Shown here piece by piece: positions 33,739 to 43,751 of a stretch of DNA of 64,000 nucleotides. This DNA is from CAMREV01 sp051650525 (GTDB taxonomy: Bacteria; Bacillota_I; Bacilli_A; Mycoplasmatales; Mycoplasmoidaceae): positions 62,001 to 126,000 of the forward strand of contig JBOFJE010000008.1 of assembly GCA_051650525.1 (NCBI GenBank). Direction: 5' to 3'. The first letter of the stretch is position 1; the number at the start of each line of letters is the position of its first letter. The notes beneath the pieces are model-generated. The model saw only the letters and a list, made by a program, of their open reading frames with translations. It ran no database searches and was not told where the DNA came from. Made by a program: the position numbers and the translations under genes.

Positions 33739-35961
33739 GATATTAAAAACTTGAGTAAAGGCAAAGCCAGTTCAATATATTAACATGCTGGCAATGTATG
33801 GAATTAAAATTCCTAAACCAATGCTTTGTAAAGTTATTTTATTACCAAATTCTTTTCTCATAACCGCTAAAGTAGTAATACATGGAATAGTTAATAAAAT
33901 AAAAACCATAAAGGAAAATGCAATTAATTTACGATTTATAAAAGGACCAAATGAATGTCACTCTCCAGTTTGCATTCAACTTGCAATCCCACTAACATCT
34001 GTTGATTGATAGAAACTTGAGAATCAATAAATTGGAACAAGCCCTTTAAATGCTGAAATAACTGCCTGGCCTAAATCACTAAAAAGAGTTTTATAACCTA
34101 ATGGAGTAAATGATTCAGAGTGGTTAGTTAAAGTCCCAAGAGTTGAAATAACAACTTCTTTTGCTGAAATTGCAGGAATTATGGTTGCTACAAATTGTCA
34201 AATATGACCAAATCCTAATGGATAAAAGACATAACCAAAATATTTTGAGAAATAAAAAAGGATTGATGTAGGATGATGTCCTGGATCACTTGAATGTGGG
34301 AAGTATGAAATAACTCAAATAATAATTGAAAATAATAAAATCAATGTCGATGCTTTTTTTAGAAAACCAACCATATTTCTACATGAAGAATGAATAATTA
34401 TTTTAAAACTAGGAATATTATATAGTGGTAATTCATCAATTGTAATATCATCAACTCTTTTATTATAGAAAATTTTAATTACATAACCTAAGATAATTGC
34501 AACTATAATTCCTAGCATATAAGAAAATATTAATATTAAAGGAGCATATTGACTAAAAAAACTAACTATAATTAATGAAACTGTTGGTATTCTAGCACTA
34601 CACATCATAAAAGGAGATAATAGAGCAGTTGATCTTCTTTTCATAGGACAACCTATTGTTCTTGATGCATAAATACTTGTAACATTACAACCAAAACCAA
34701 GCACTAAAGGAATAATCGATTTTCCTGATAATCCAATTGAATTAAACATTCTTGTTAAAAGAAAACTTATTCTGGCCATATAACCAGATTCTCTTAAAAT
34801 ATTAATTCAAATGAATAATAGAAATATAACTGGAGTGAAGGTGATTACAATTCCAACACCTCCCAAGATACCATTAACAACTAAATCACCTAATCATTTA
34901 GGCATACCATGAATTTTTCAAATCTCACCACCAATATATCGGTTGATAAATTCATCCAATCAGTTTTTGAATGGTAAAGAGAAATTAAAAATGAAAATAA
35001 AGGAAACAAAAAATATTAAAAAAAGAAAAAAGAGAGAACCTCATTTGCTTAAAAGAACATTATCTATTGATATTGTTCTATCAATAGCTTTTTTATTAAC
35101 TGATTTATTGTCAAAAGAAAATAAAATATTATTTAAAAGGACATTTCTTTTTTTAATTAAATAATCCTTAGCATCCATTGCATTATTTCCTTCAAATTTT
35201 GCAATTAAATTATTTATTGGTTTTGGATCTAATTTCTCCATTTTTATGTGGCTATTAAAATGATTACTCTTCTCAATCATTTTAATAGTAGTAAATTCTA
35301 TAATTTTTTCATTTTCTTTGTTAGAAAAACCCATGGCAAAACCATAACCTTGTTTTTTTAGATTATCATAGATTTCTTTTTTTAATGAATCTAAATCATT
35401 ATCATAAAGATTCAAGGGTTCATATCCATTTACCTTAATATTATTGGCATAATCTATAATTTTTTCCAATGATCCATCAATATTAATTTTTTTCTTTGAA
35501 GAAACTTTTTCTACATTTGTTTTAAATGTTTTAGCAATTTTTTCATATGAAATATTTTCTCCAAATTCATAAATTAAATCAATAAAATTTATGATCACAA
35601 AAATTGGTAGATTAATCTCTTTTAATTGTTGTAATAAAAACAATCCTTCCTTAAGTTTTGTTGCATCAATTACTAATACATACAAATCATATTCAGCAGA
35701 GATAATGTTACTCATAGTAATTTTTGCATCAATACTTTTTGCATTTAAATCATATATTCCAGGAAGGTCAATAAAATTATATTTTTTATTTTCGTGATAT
35801 ATAATTAGTTCCTTTTTTTCAACAGTAACTCCATGTCAATTTCCAATAATCAGTTTATTTTTTTTAGCATACCGATTAATTAAACTACTTTTTCCAACAT
35901 TTGGGTTACCAATGAAAGCTATTCTATAATTTTCATTATCATTATTTTTTATCTTTTTCAT
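33733..35961 (-). CDS. feoB: Ferrous iron transporter B
   Basis: A 742-residue membrane GTPase for Fe(II) uptake. The N-terminal G domain shows G1 GNPNVGKSS (about 18-26), the switch NWHGVTVEKKE, G3 DLPGIYDL and G4 NFID. The membrane part carries the FeoB repeats, one with GFGCNVTSIYASRTI and another around the PRTMVGFL-like RNMVGFLKKA. Many UGA Trp codons fall in the membrane part. Its start overlaps the end of feoA by 20 bases. The stop codon at 33733 lies inside the terminator. Confidence 0.93.
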
Positions 35962-36190
35962 TTTCGATAATTTTCTCCAATACTATATTTTTAATAGTTT
36001 TTTTATCTAAAATTATGAATCTATTGTCAATAGAAAAAGCAATTGGATAACCAAAAATGCTTCTATTATAAAATTTAATAATACTACCCTTTACTATACC
36101 AAAACCATACAAGCTTAATCTTTCAGATTCTGATAACAGAATATCTTTTATTAAATATTTATTTCCTTTTTTGAATTCAATTTTATTCAT
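35942..36190 (-). CDS. feoA: FeoA-like protein
   Basis: An 82-residue SH3-like partner of FeoB (GNKYLIKDILLSESERLSLYGFGIVKGSIIKFYN, then PIAFSIDNRFIILDK), the usual small subunit of the transporter. It overlaps feoB by 20 bases, so the two are coupled. A perfect inverted repeat lies about 47 bases upstream. Confidence 0.85.
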   Translation of the reverse strand: MNKIEFKKGNKYLIKDILLSESERLSLYGFGIVKGSIIKFYNRSIFGYPIAFSIDNRFIILDKKTIKNIVLEKIIENEKDKK

Positions 36191-36236
36191 ATATATAAGT
36201 CTTTATCATAATATTCTATATTTTCATAAATTATAA

Positions 36237-36253
36237 GTTAATAGTAGATTAAC
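36237..36253. promoter_or_regulatory. Perfect inverted repeat before feoAB (possible operator)
   Basis: GTTAAT-AGTAG-ATTAAC, 6-base arms with a 5-base centre, next to a minus-strand TATAAT at 36230-36235. The position would block the feoA promoter, which suits an iron-responsive repressor. The regulator is not identified. Confidence 0.4.
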
Positions 36254-36360
36254 ATATAAATTAATAAAAAGCAAAATATTTATAATATGTTTGTAAAATT
36301 ATTATATACATATTTTTATTATTTTCAATAATTTTTTAATTATTTTTTATTGTAAATAAA

Positions 36361-36391
36361 ATAGAACTCTTTAAAAGCAAAAGAGTTCTAT
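36361..36391 (-). terminator. Intrinsic terminator after the HU gene
   Basis: A 12-base stem ATAGAACTCTTT/AAAGAGTTCTAT with a 7-base loop, followed on the minus strand by TTTTATTT, 24 bases beyond the HU stop codon. The rest of 36191-36414 holds only the feo promoter region. Confidence 0.8.
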
Positions 36392-36414
36392 TTGAAACTG
36401 TAATTGTATATAAA

Positions 36415-36738
36415 TTAATCTATATCACTAAACAATTCTTTAAATTTTTTTAAAAATATAAATTTTAATTTTATCTTTTCCAATAAATTAATTTGTTCAC
36501 CAGTTGCTGGATTTCTACCAATCCTTGCTTTAGTTTTTACAATTTTAACTTTACCAAAATTAAGAATCTTTGCTTCTTTAAAAACCTTTATTTCCTCATA
36601 TATTAATGATTCATAAGTATCTAACACCAAATTTATTTCTTTTTGAGAAAGATTTGTTATTTCATTAATTTTTTTAATTAAACAAATTTTAGACATTGGT
36701 TTTTGTTCATTAGTCTTTTTATTTATTATTTTTGCCAT
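36415..36738 (-). CDS. HU-family DNA-binding protein
   Basis: A 107-residue nucleoid protein. The signature FGKVKIVKTKARIGRNPATGEQI includes the DNA-intercalating RNPxTG arm. An extra 15 or so residues rich in Lys and Asn precede the usual start; the first ATG is kept because AGGAG lies upstream. It stands alone between terminator and DUF2779 gene. It cannot be said whether it is HU or an IHF-like variant. Confidence 0.92.
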   Translation of the reverse strand: MAKIINKKTNEQKPMSKICLIKKINEITNLSQKEINLVLDTYESLIYEEIKVFKEAKILNFGKVKIVKTKARIGRNPATGEQINLLEKIKLKFIFLKKFKELFSDID

Positions 36739-36828
36739 TTTAGATGATCTCCTAATTATTAAACATAATAATAATATTTTATAATGTTTTTTTATTATTT
36801 TAATTTTAATTACTATTTTTGAAAAAAT

Positions 36829-38766
36829 TTATATTTTAATTTGATTATTAAAGATTGCTTTTGCAAAATATTCAACTGCTATCATTGCTCTAACATCATT
36901 TTCACAATAAACTTTTAAATCATAAATTAATGATTCTCATTCTCTATCATCAATTATTTTAAAAAATCTCTTAATTGTTACTGCCTGGCACTCCTTACCA
37001 TTAGAAATTTTTAGTTTTTTGTAATCAAAGCATTTAGTTAAATCAAATACATTAGGTAAATATTTCTGAATTAAGGGAAGAACTTTTTTAATAGAATAAA
37101 ATCCTTTTAATTCTTTTAAAAAAATATATTTATTATTTCCTGAAAATTTAAATAGATCAGCTAAATCTATCATATTATTTTGAATACAATTAATTTTTTT
37201 ATGATAACCGATATCTCTAATAAATTTTTTCATTTCTTCAAGTCGATTTTTTTCAAATGATTGATTATAGACTATATAAGAGTAATTTATACCTTGATAG
37301 ATACTATCAACAACATCTCTAAATCATTTTTCATTTATATTAATAGGATCAACTAAAAGATTGACACATTTAAAATCTTTATTGATTCCATTATCAATAA
37401 TACAAGAAGATTGAGTTACTATTTGTTGGAATGGAAATGTATTATTATATGATCTAATAGCTGTGTTGATAGTTTCAAAATCAAAGTAAACTTTTTTTGT
37501 TTTTATAGTATTAAAAAATGATTTTATTTCTGGATAAACAATAACATTTTCTTTTTCTAAGTAGAATTTAGATATTTCATTTTTTTTAAAATTAATTAAA
37601 TTATCATCTTTTTGATAACTAATAATTGCATTATAATCTTGATAAAAAATATTTCCAGAATAAGCATATAATTGATAACCATAGTTTGCATATATTTCAC
37701 GATTATAATTAAAATAATCATTATCTTTTCATCTAGATTTATCTCCATGACCAGGTGATCGGATAATGGGCATCATATCTGGTTTAATTGCCCTTTGATA
37801 ATTTTTTAATTCATCAAGAATATTATTAAAGTTAGAATAAATTTGTAAAGCATCTTGAATAAAATCATCAATTGACTTTTCACTTTTTTTTGCAACTGAT
37901 TTTCTTTCTTCCAATTGAGATAAATCATGGTTAATAAAATTGTTGATATTAAATGGAAAATAATGATAATCAACACTCTTTGATGTTCACATTCCCATTT
38001 TTTTATTTTGTCCATATTCAATTGCTTTATCAATTCCAAAATTTTCATTGTATTCTTTAAATTTAAAATCAACAGTTTTACCAATATTACAATAAGCAGT
38101 ATCAATTAATGGGCAATTATTCAATTCTGCAACATCATATGCTACAATACATAAATAATAATTAAATGTAAATTTTCTTTTTAATTCTTTGATTGATTCA
38201 ATTAATTTAGCCTGGAAATAAACATCAAGTAAATGATGTTTTTTAGTAGATGATGTTGCTTTAGTTTCATATAGATGTAATTGATTCTTTTCAATCACAA
38301 TTGCATCCGGTCTAGTAATGATATCAACATTATTTATATTTGAAATAAAAACAGCTTGAAATAAAATTAGTTTTTCATATTTACTAATTAATTCTAAAGT
38401 TTTTTCAGCCTTTAATTCATTATTTAATTTTGGAAAACTCTCATTTAAATCAATTATTTTAAATTTATTATCATATAAATCTTTAATATATTCCTTACTT
38501 TTTTCATCAATAATATTACCCTCAATAATTAAAGAATTATTTTTATCTACACTTTGATTATCTTGGATAATTTCTTTGTATTTTTCAAGGTAATCTTCAT
38601 GATTTTCTTCATCAAAATCAACATCAAGGTAACATGATTGATTCATTTTCGAATACTCAACCTCAATAGCTGCTTCAATTTCTGAGTTACTAAAAAATCA
38701 TGCTCATTTAGGTTTTGAGAAATATCCTATAAAATCATATTTAGATATATATTTACTAATTTTCAT
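36829..38766 (-). CDS. DUF2779 protein: PD-(D/E)XK plus DnaQ-like nuclease domains
   Basis: A 645-residue two-domain protein. The N-terminal half reads YDFIGYFSKPKWAWF at the start and, near residue 145, RPDAIVIEKNQLHLYETKATSSTK (Asp and E-x-K of a restriction-like nuclease) followed by DVYFQAKLI. The C-terminal half begins KVYFDFETINTAIRS (DxE of a DEDD exonuclease), then IVYNQSFEKNRL and ends YDLKVYCENDVRAMIAVEYF, which is the DUF2779 hallmark. Several UGA Trp codons. Mollicute relatives are uncharacterised; a role in DNA repair or foreign DNA degradation is inference. Confidence 0.8.
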
Positions 38767-38791
38767 TGTTAACTTTTTGTGGGCATTATAT

Positions 38792-38816
38792 AAAAAAAGT
38801 GATTTTAAAGCACTTT
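38792..38816 (-). terminator. Weak terminator after the formate/nitrite transporter
   Basis: AAAGTG/CACTTT stem with a 9-base loop followed on the minus strand by seven T, directly after the TAG stop at 38817. Confidence 0.5.
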
Positions 38817-39698
38817 CTATTTTCTATTTTTTATCTTTTGGACTGATAATTCAGATAGAAAATATATTTCTGTAACTAAGGTTCCACCAATAATGTTACC
38901 AATTGTTGTAAGTGGGAAGTTAATCACAAATTCTCTAAAGAACAGGTCTCCTGCACCATGAAAAGATGGATCAATACTTAAGTAACTAATAAATTCCTTT
39001 TTATTAATTATGTAAACAACAACATCTGCAGAAAATAAAACCATGTTAGCTACAATATGTTGAAAACCAAATAGAGCAAATACCACTAGCATTAAGAATA
39101 CAATGAAAAGTGCTATCCCCTTTTCTTTGACAATAACATATACATAAATAGAACCAGCTACTAAGAAATTACAGAATACTGCAGAAAATAGCGTATTGTA
39201 AAAAATAGAATAATGTTCACTTTTTAATTTATGAATTGATGTAGCAACTAGAGCCTTGATAAAAGCGGGTTCAAAAATACCAACTAACCCACACAATATT
39301 CCAAATAAAATTGCTCCTAAAAAATTTGATAAGAAAACAATTAATAAATCTTTGAGATATTCCTTAATATCAATGATTTTATATCTGGATATAGCAGATA
39401 TCAAACAATTAGAAGTAAAGAGATTACCTCCCATAAAGATCACTAAAATAATTCCAATGGGAAAGATTAAAACACCAAGTAATTTTGCAAAAATTTTAGA
39501 TGTAGCATCATCCCCTTGCATTCCAACAAATTGTAGATATGCAATGTATGCAAATCCAATAAATACCCCACCCATAATCCCAAATATTATTTTCTTTAAA
39601 AGAGAGTATTTACTTTTTTTATAACCAAAATTAATAATTTCAGCTAAATTTTTTGGTAATGAATTCTTTATATCTTCAATGTTAATTTCTTTTTGCAC
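38817..39698 (-). CDS. Formate/nitrite transporter family protein
   Basis: A 293-residue membrane channel with six helices. Typical FNT pieces are GVFIGFAYIAYL, the LGVLIFPIGIILVIFMGGNLFTSN loop, FGFQHIVANMV (the conserved His region) and TTIGNIIGGTLVT near the end. In a fermenting mollicute it would export formate or take up a small anion such as lactate or nitrite. It starts with GTG at 39698 behind a perfect GGAGGA; an ATG two bases upstream is in another frame. Neighbours give no clue to the substrate. Confidence 0.85.
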   Translation of the reverse strand: MQKEINIEDIKNSLPKNLAEIINFGYKKSKYSLLKKIIFGIMGGVFIGFAYIAYLQFVGMQGDDATSKIFAKLLGVLIFPIGIILVIFMGGNLFTSNCLISAISRYKIIDIKEYLKDLLIVFLSNFLGAILFGILCGLVGIFEPAFIKALVATSIHKLKSEHYSIFYNTLFSAVFCNFLVAGSIYVYVIVKEKGIALFIVFLMLVVFALFGFQHIVANMVLFSADVVVYIINKKEFISYLSIDPSFHGAGDLFFREFVINFPLTTIGNIIGGTLVTEIYFLSELSVQKIKNRK

Positions 39699-39761
39699 AT
39701 TTCCTCCGTTATCAAATCATTAAAACAATAATATTATATCAATCAATTGAATTCATTAAAA

Positions 39762-41030
39762 TTATTTAACAACATTATTATTCATAATAAAATATTTTTT
39801 TAATATATTAACTAAATTTTGATATCCACTTAAATTTTCTATTTTATTAATTGTAATATGAGAAATATTACTTTTTATATAAGGTTTCTCATCTATGTCT
39901 TCTAAAAATTCTTCTAATCTATCCTTAAATTCATAATAATATAATCCAGAATCTATCACATCATTCAAGAAATTATCACTGTCTATTTTTAAATTATAAT
40001 TCTTTTTATAATCTTTATAATCTCTATCAAAAGCAATAAAAGAATTTATAAAGAAAAACTCCTTGATAACTTTAGCAATTTTTTTAATTGTTTGCTTTCC
40101 TCCACAATCATAAATATCATAATAAACATCATTCATATTATTTTCAATAATTTCAAAGAATAATTGGTAGTCTTTTAAACCCTCAACTAAAATAGGATTA
40201 TCAGAGAAAATTATTTCAGAAATTAATTTAATTTCTCTCATATTAATATCGCTAAAGAACATTTGATTAATCTTTATTAAATTAATTTCAGGTGCATGAA
40301 CATTTTCTTTTCTATTTTTTTGAATCATAAATGAATTCATCTTATTGCTATAGGAATATTTTAAAAATTCAAAAATAGAAAATGGTGAGTGTGTTGAAAA
40401 AATTACATTAAGATTTACATCTGCCATCTTTCTAAATATTCTAAATATTCTCTTAATTAAACTAGGATGACAATAAATCTCTGGTTCATTTATAAATAGA
40501 ATAGTTTTAATTTCATTTTTAGGGTCTGCAACATCTCTAAATGCTTTAATAATTTCTAATAAAAATTTAAGTAAGGTATATACTTCTGAACCATTTCCTA
40601 ATTCTTTTGATCATATATTATTGGAAAAATCAAAATATTTGCAATCATCATTATTATTTGATGTATTATTGCAAATGATTCCCTCAACAATACTTTTTTC
40701 AAAGTATTCATCATTATTCAATTTTATATTTTCAATAATTTTTTCAAAAAAAACTTTATGGACTTCATTTCTAGTCTTTTTATTTAAGTTATTTTCATAA
40801 AAAAGTTTGTTTAAAAATGTTTCAATTTTTAAATTTATTTTTTTAATAAAATCTTCAGAAACAAAATCCTTTTCTATATCTTTATCAAAACTAATACAAT
40901 TTATATTTGATTTTTCTTTCAAATCATAATAAATATTTGATAATAATTTAGTTTTTCCTGAATTATTAAATCCAAAAACTGGATAAACAAAATTATTTCT
41001 TTTTAAGATTTCATCAATTACTTTTTGCAT
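39762..41030 (-). CDS. OLD-family ATPase with TOPRIM domain (solo)
   Basis: A 422-residue protein. The N-terminal ABC-like ATPase shows Walker A FGFNNSGKTKL, Walker B-like TILFINEPEIYCHP (Asn in place of Asp), and FSTHSPFSIFEFL with the switch His. The C-terminal TOPRIM part shows ILVEGLKDYQLFF and IAFDRDYKDY. OLD proteins cut or nick DNA and include phage-defence members such as P2 Old; single-gene forms without a partner helicase are class 1. I chose the ATG at 41030; a TTG at 41072 would overlap ispG. The Walker B Asn would weaken hydrolysis. Confidence 0.8.
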
Positions 41031-41049
41031 ATTATTTATTCTTTTTAAC

Positions 41050-42114
41050 TCATTCTTGGTATTTTTTATCAATTAATTTTTTTAATTCATGAACTAATAG
41101 TTCTTGCTTTAAAGTTTTAATTATTCTACCATTTTCAAACAATATACCTGTCTTATTTGATCCAGCAATCCCAATATCAGCATTTTTAGCCTCTCCAATT
41201 CCATTAACTATGCAACCAAGAATTGATATTTTAAGGGGAAATTCATATTTTTTTACATATTCTTCAATTTCATTTGTTGTATCTTCAAGATTAAAATTTA
41301 ATCTTCCACATGTTGGGCAAGAAATAATATCAACATTATTTTCATAAAGATGGAAAGAAGAAAGTATTTTTTTACATACATTGATTTCTTGAACTGGATC
41401 TCCTGTAATTGAGACACGAATTGTATCTCCAACTCCATGATAAATTATTGGAGCAAGCCCAGCACTTGATTTAATTGATCCATTTTTAAGACTTCCGGCT
41501 TCAGTTACACCTATATGCATAGGGTAATTAAAAACTTTAGCAGCCATTAAATATGAGTCAATAGTCATTAATGGATCAGAACATTTTAAAGAAATAACAA
41601 TATTAAAAAAATTGAAAGATTCAAATAATTTAACATATTCTTTAGCAGCAGCTACCATTGCTTTAGCACTATGACCATATTTTTTTTCAATCTTTTTTGG
41701 CAGTGAACCTGAATTGACACCAATTCTAATAACAACAGAATGCTCATTTGCTAATTGGCAAATATTTTTAATAATATTATGATCATCAATATTACCAGGA
41801 TTTAAACGGATTTTAGAAACTCCAGCTTTTATTGCCATAATTGCAAATTCTGGGTTAAAATGAATATCAGCGATAATTGGGCATGGAGATTTTTTAACTA
41901 TTTCATTTAAAGCATTTGCATCATTAATATCAAAAACAGCCACTCTTACAAGTTCACAACCTTCATTAACTAGATCATTTATTTGTTTTAGAGTTTTATC
42001 GATGTCATGAGTTTTAGTGTTAGTCATTGATTGGATCACAATTTTATTTTGAGATCCAATCTTTACATTTCCAACCAATACAGGAATTGTTAATTCTCTT
42101 TTTAATAATTTCAT
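41050..42114 (-). CDS. ispG: 4-hydroxy-3-methylbut-2-enyl diphosphate synthase (MEP pathway)
   Basis: A 354-residue iron-sulfur enzyme making HMBPP. TIM-barrel blocks IQSMTNTKTHD, PIIADIHFNPEFA, KIRLNPGNI and GVNSGSLP are followed by the cluster cysteines in IISCPTCGR and ILGCIVNGIGEAKNADIGIAG. This is the penultimate step of the MEP pathway. Most mycoplasmas lack the pathway but some lineages such as Spiroplasma keep it. The product DMAPP would serve MiaA in this same window. The other MEP genes are not here. Confidence 0.95.
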   Translation of the reverse strand: MKLLKRELTIPVLVGNVKIGSQNKIVIQSMTNTKTHDIDKTLKQINDLVNEGCELVRVAVFDINDANALNEIVKKSPCPIIADIHFNPEFAIMAIKAGVSKIRLNPGNIDDHNIIKNICQLANEHSVVIRIGVNSGSLPKKIEKKYGHSAKAMVAAAKEYVKLFESFNFFNIVISLKCSDPLMTIDSYLMAAKVFNYPMHIGVTEAGSLKNGSIKSSAGLAPIIYHGVGDTIRVSITGDPVQEINVCKKILSSFHLYENNVDIISCPTCGRLNFNLEDTTNEIEEYVKKYEFPLKISILGCIVNGIGEAKNADIGIAGSNKTGILFENGRIIKTLKQELLVHELKKLIDKKYQE

Positions 42115-42177
42115 ACTTTTTTATTATATATGAAATATTTTTTTTAAAATTATTTTATAACTATCAATAATAAATAA

Positions 42178-42183
42178 TATAAT
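42178..42183 (+). promoter_or_regulatory. Probable -10 element of the pyr operon
   Basis: TATAAT 30 bases before the leader peptide start. No strong -35 box is visible, as is common in mollicutes. Transcription would begin near 42190. Confidence 0.45.
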
Positions 42184-42207
42184 AGAAATAGAAATTTAGG
42201 GTTGAAA

Positions 42208-42294
42208 ATGAAAAATCAAAAATATTTTTTTAAAAACCAAAGATTTATTTTGAATGAATGTTCATCAAATAATTTTTCATTTTTTAATTTTTAA
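42208..42294 (+). CDS. pyr operon leader peptide (28 codons)
   Basis: A short frame with ATG at 42208 behind TTTAGGG, coding MKNQKYFFKNQRFILNECSS and eight more residues (NNFSFFNF), stop TAA at 42292-42294. It is rich in Phe codons, so the RNA is U-rich, and its stop codon sits on the first bases of the attenuator hairpin. In E. coli pyrBI a similar Phe/U-rich leader peptide couples ribosome progress to UTP level. The coding call rests on the ribosome site, the position and this analogy. It is too short for a homology test. Confidence 0.65.
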   Translation: MKNQKYFFKNQRFILNECSSNNFSFFNF

Positions 42295-42328
42295 AAAAGA
42301 CTTGAATAATTTCAAGTCTTTTTTTTAG
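42293..42328 (+). terminator. Attenuator terminator before pyrB
   Basis: GACTTGAA (42299-42306), loop TAAT, TTCAAGTC (42311-42318), extended by A6/T7 pairs and ending in a run of T. It is a strong intrinsic terminator, 28 bases before the pyrB start, so the pyr genes are expressed only by read-through. A ribosome finishing the leader peptide would cover the left arm and prevent the hairpin. Confidence 0.85.
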
Positions 42329-42355
42329 TAAATTTCACTAACATAATGGAGTAAT

Positions 42356-43291
42356 ATGAAAATAAAAAATTTAATTTCAATTAGTGATATTTCAAAAAAT
42401 GAAATAGATGATATTTTAAATTTAGCATACGATTTTGAATCTGGAAAATATCAAAATATATTAAAGAATAAGGTTATATCTAGTGTTTTTTTTGAAGATT
42501 CTACTAGAACAAGATTATCATTCGAAACTGCTATAAATCAACTAGGAGGGTCTGTAATTGGATTTTCAAGTAGTGTAGGCACTTCAATAAATAAAGGAGA
42601 GACATTATCTGACACAATTAAGATGATAAGTAGATATTCTGATTTAATTGTAATGAGACATAATTGAGATGGTGCAGCCAGATGAGCATCCTGTAATTCA
42701 AATGTTCCAGTAGTTAATGCAGGTGATGGATCAAATCAACACCCCAGCCAAACTTTACTTGATTTATACACTATTAAAAAAGAATTTAAAAAATTAAATA
42801 ATTTAAAGATAGCAATTGTTGGTGATTTAAAATATGGAAGAACAGCTCATTCATTAACAATTGGGTTAAGTTATTATAACCCTGAATTATTTTTTGTTTC
42901 TCCAACATTTTTGAAAATTCCTGAAACAATAAAAGATTCTTTAATTAACAAAAAAATAAAATTTCATGAAATAAATAGTATTGAAAATATTATTGATGAA
43001 GTTGATGTGATTTATATTACAAGATTGCAAAAAGAAAGATTCTCTTCAATTGATGAATATGAGAAAGTTAAAGATTACTTTATTTTATCAACAGATTTAA
43101 TTAGTAATGCTAAAAAAACAATGATTATTTTACATCCACTTCCAAGGGTTAATGAAATTCCAGTTGAAATTGATGATACTATTCATGCACGATATTTTGA
43201 ACAAGCTAAAAATGGTGTTCATGTAAGAAAAGCCATAATTGCCAATTGTTTAGACATAATCAAAGATTATCAGGAGCAAAAATATGAATAA
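42356..43291 (+). CDS. pyrB: Aspartate carbamoyltransferase catalytic chain
   Basis: A 311-residue enzyme joining carbamoyl phosphate and aspartate. The carbamoyl-phosphate site FFEDSTRTRLSFE, MRHNWDGAARW, NAGDGSNQHPSQTLLD, and HPLPRVNEI are all present, followed by ARYFEQAKNGVHVRKA. Length fits the class that pairs with PyrI, whose gene overlaps by 8 bases. GGAG lies 5 bases before the start. First gene of the seven-gene pyr operon. Confidence 0.96.
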
Positions 43292-43751
43292 ATTAAAGTT
43301 ATCATCAATTAAAAATGGTGTTGTTATTGATCATATTAAAAATTATTCTACAAAAAATATTTTCAATATGTTAAATATTGAAAAATTAGGTGTAGCAAGT
43401 AGTATGGCACTAAATTTAAATTCAAGTAAATTAGGTATGAAGGGAATTATTAAAATAGAAAGCAAAATATTAACACCAGAAGAAATTAATAAAATATCAT
43501 TTCTTAGTCCAGATTGTACAATAAATCTTATTGAAAATTATTTAGTTGTAAAAAAAATTATTCCAGAAACCCCAAGAGAATCCAAAAATATTTTAAAATG
43601 TAAAAATACAAATTGTATATCAAACAATGAACGATCGATTTATACATCTTTTTTACATTTTTCAAAAGATAATGATTATTATGCTCAATGTTATTTTTGT
43701 GAAAGAACTTATCAATTATCAATTTTGAGATTAAAAAATGAAATCAATTAG
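43284..43751 (+). CDS. pyrI: Aspartate carbamoyltransferase regulatory chain
   Basis: A 155-residue regulatory subunit. The nucleotide-binding part (KNGVVIDHIKNYSTKNIFNML and LGMKGIIKIESKILTPEEI) is followed by the zinc domain with Cys106, Cys111, Cys136 and Cys139 in the spacing CxxxxC ... CxxC. It mediates feedback by CTP and activation by ATP in the E. coli enzyme. PyrI is not something I expect in mollicutes. Overlaps pyrB by 8 and pyrK by 14 bases. Confidence 0.95.
   Translation: MNKLKLSSIKNGVVIDHIKNYSTKNIFNMLNIEKLGVASSMALNLNSSKLGMKGIIKIESKILTPEEINKISFLSPDCTINLIENYLVVKKIIPETPRESKNILKCKNTNCISNNERSIYTSFLHFSKDNDYYAQCYFCERTYQLSILRLKNEIN

Noticed and set aside
39256..39624. 122-codon plus-strand frame inside the formate/nitrite transporter gene
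   Set aside because: Shadow of the membrane protein on the other strand.
39698..39700. ATG start for the formate/nitrite transporter
   Set aside because: The ATG at 39700 is out of frame; GTG at 39698 starts the correct frame.
39762..41072. Gabija-like two-gene defence system with the OLD protein
   Set aside because: No UvrD-type helicase lies next to it; neighbours are ispG and a transporter.
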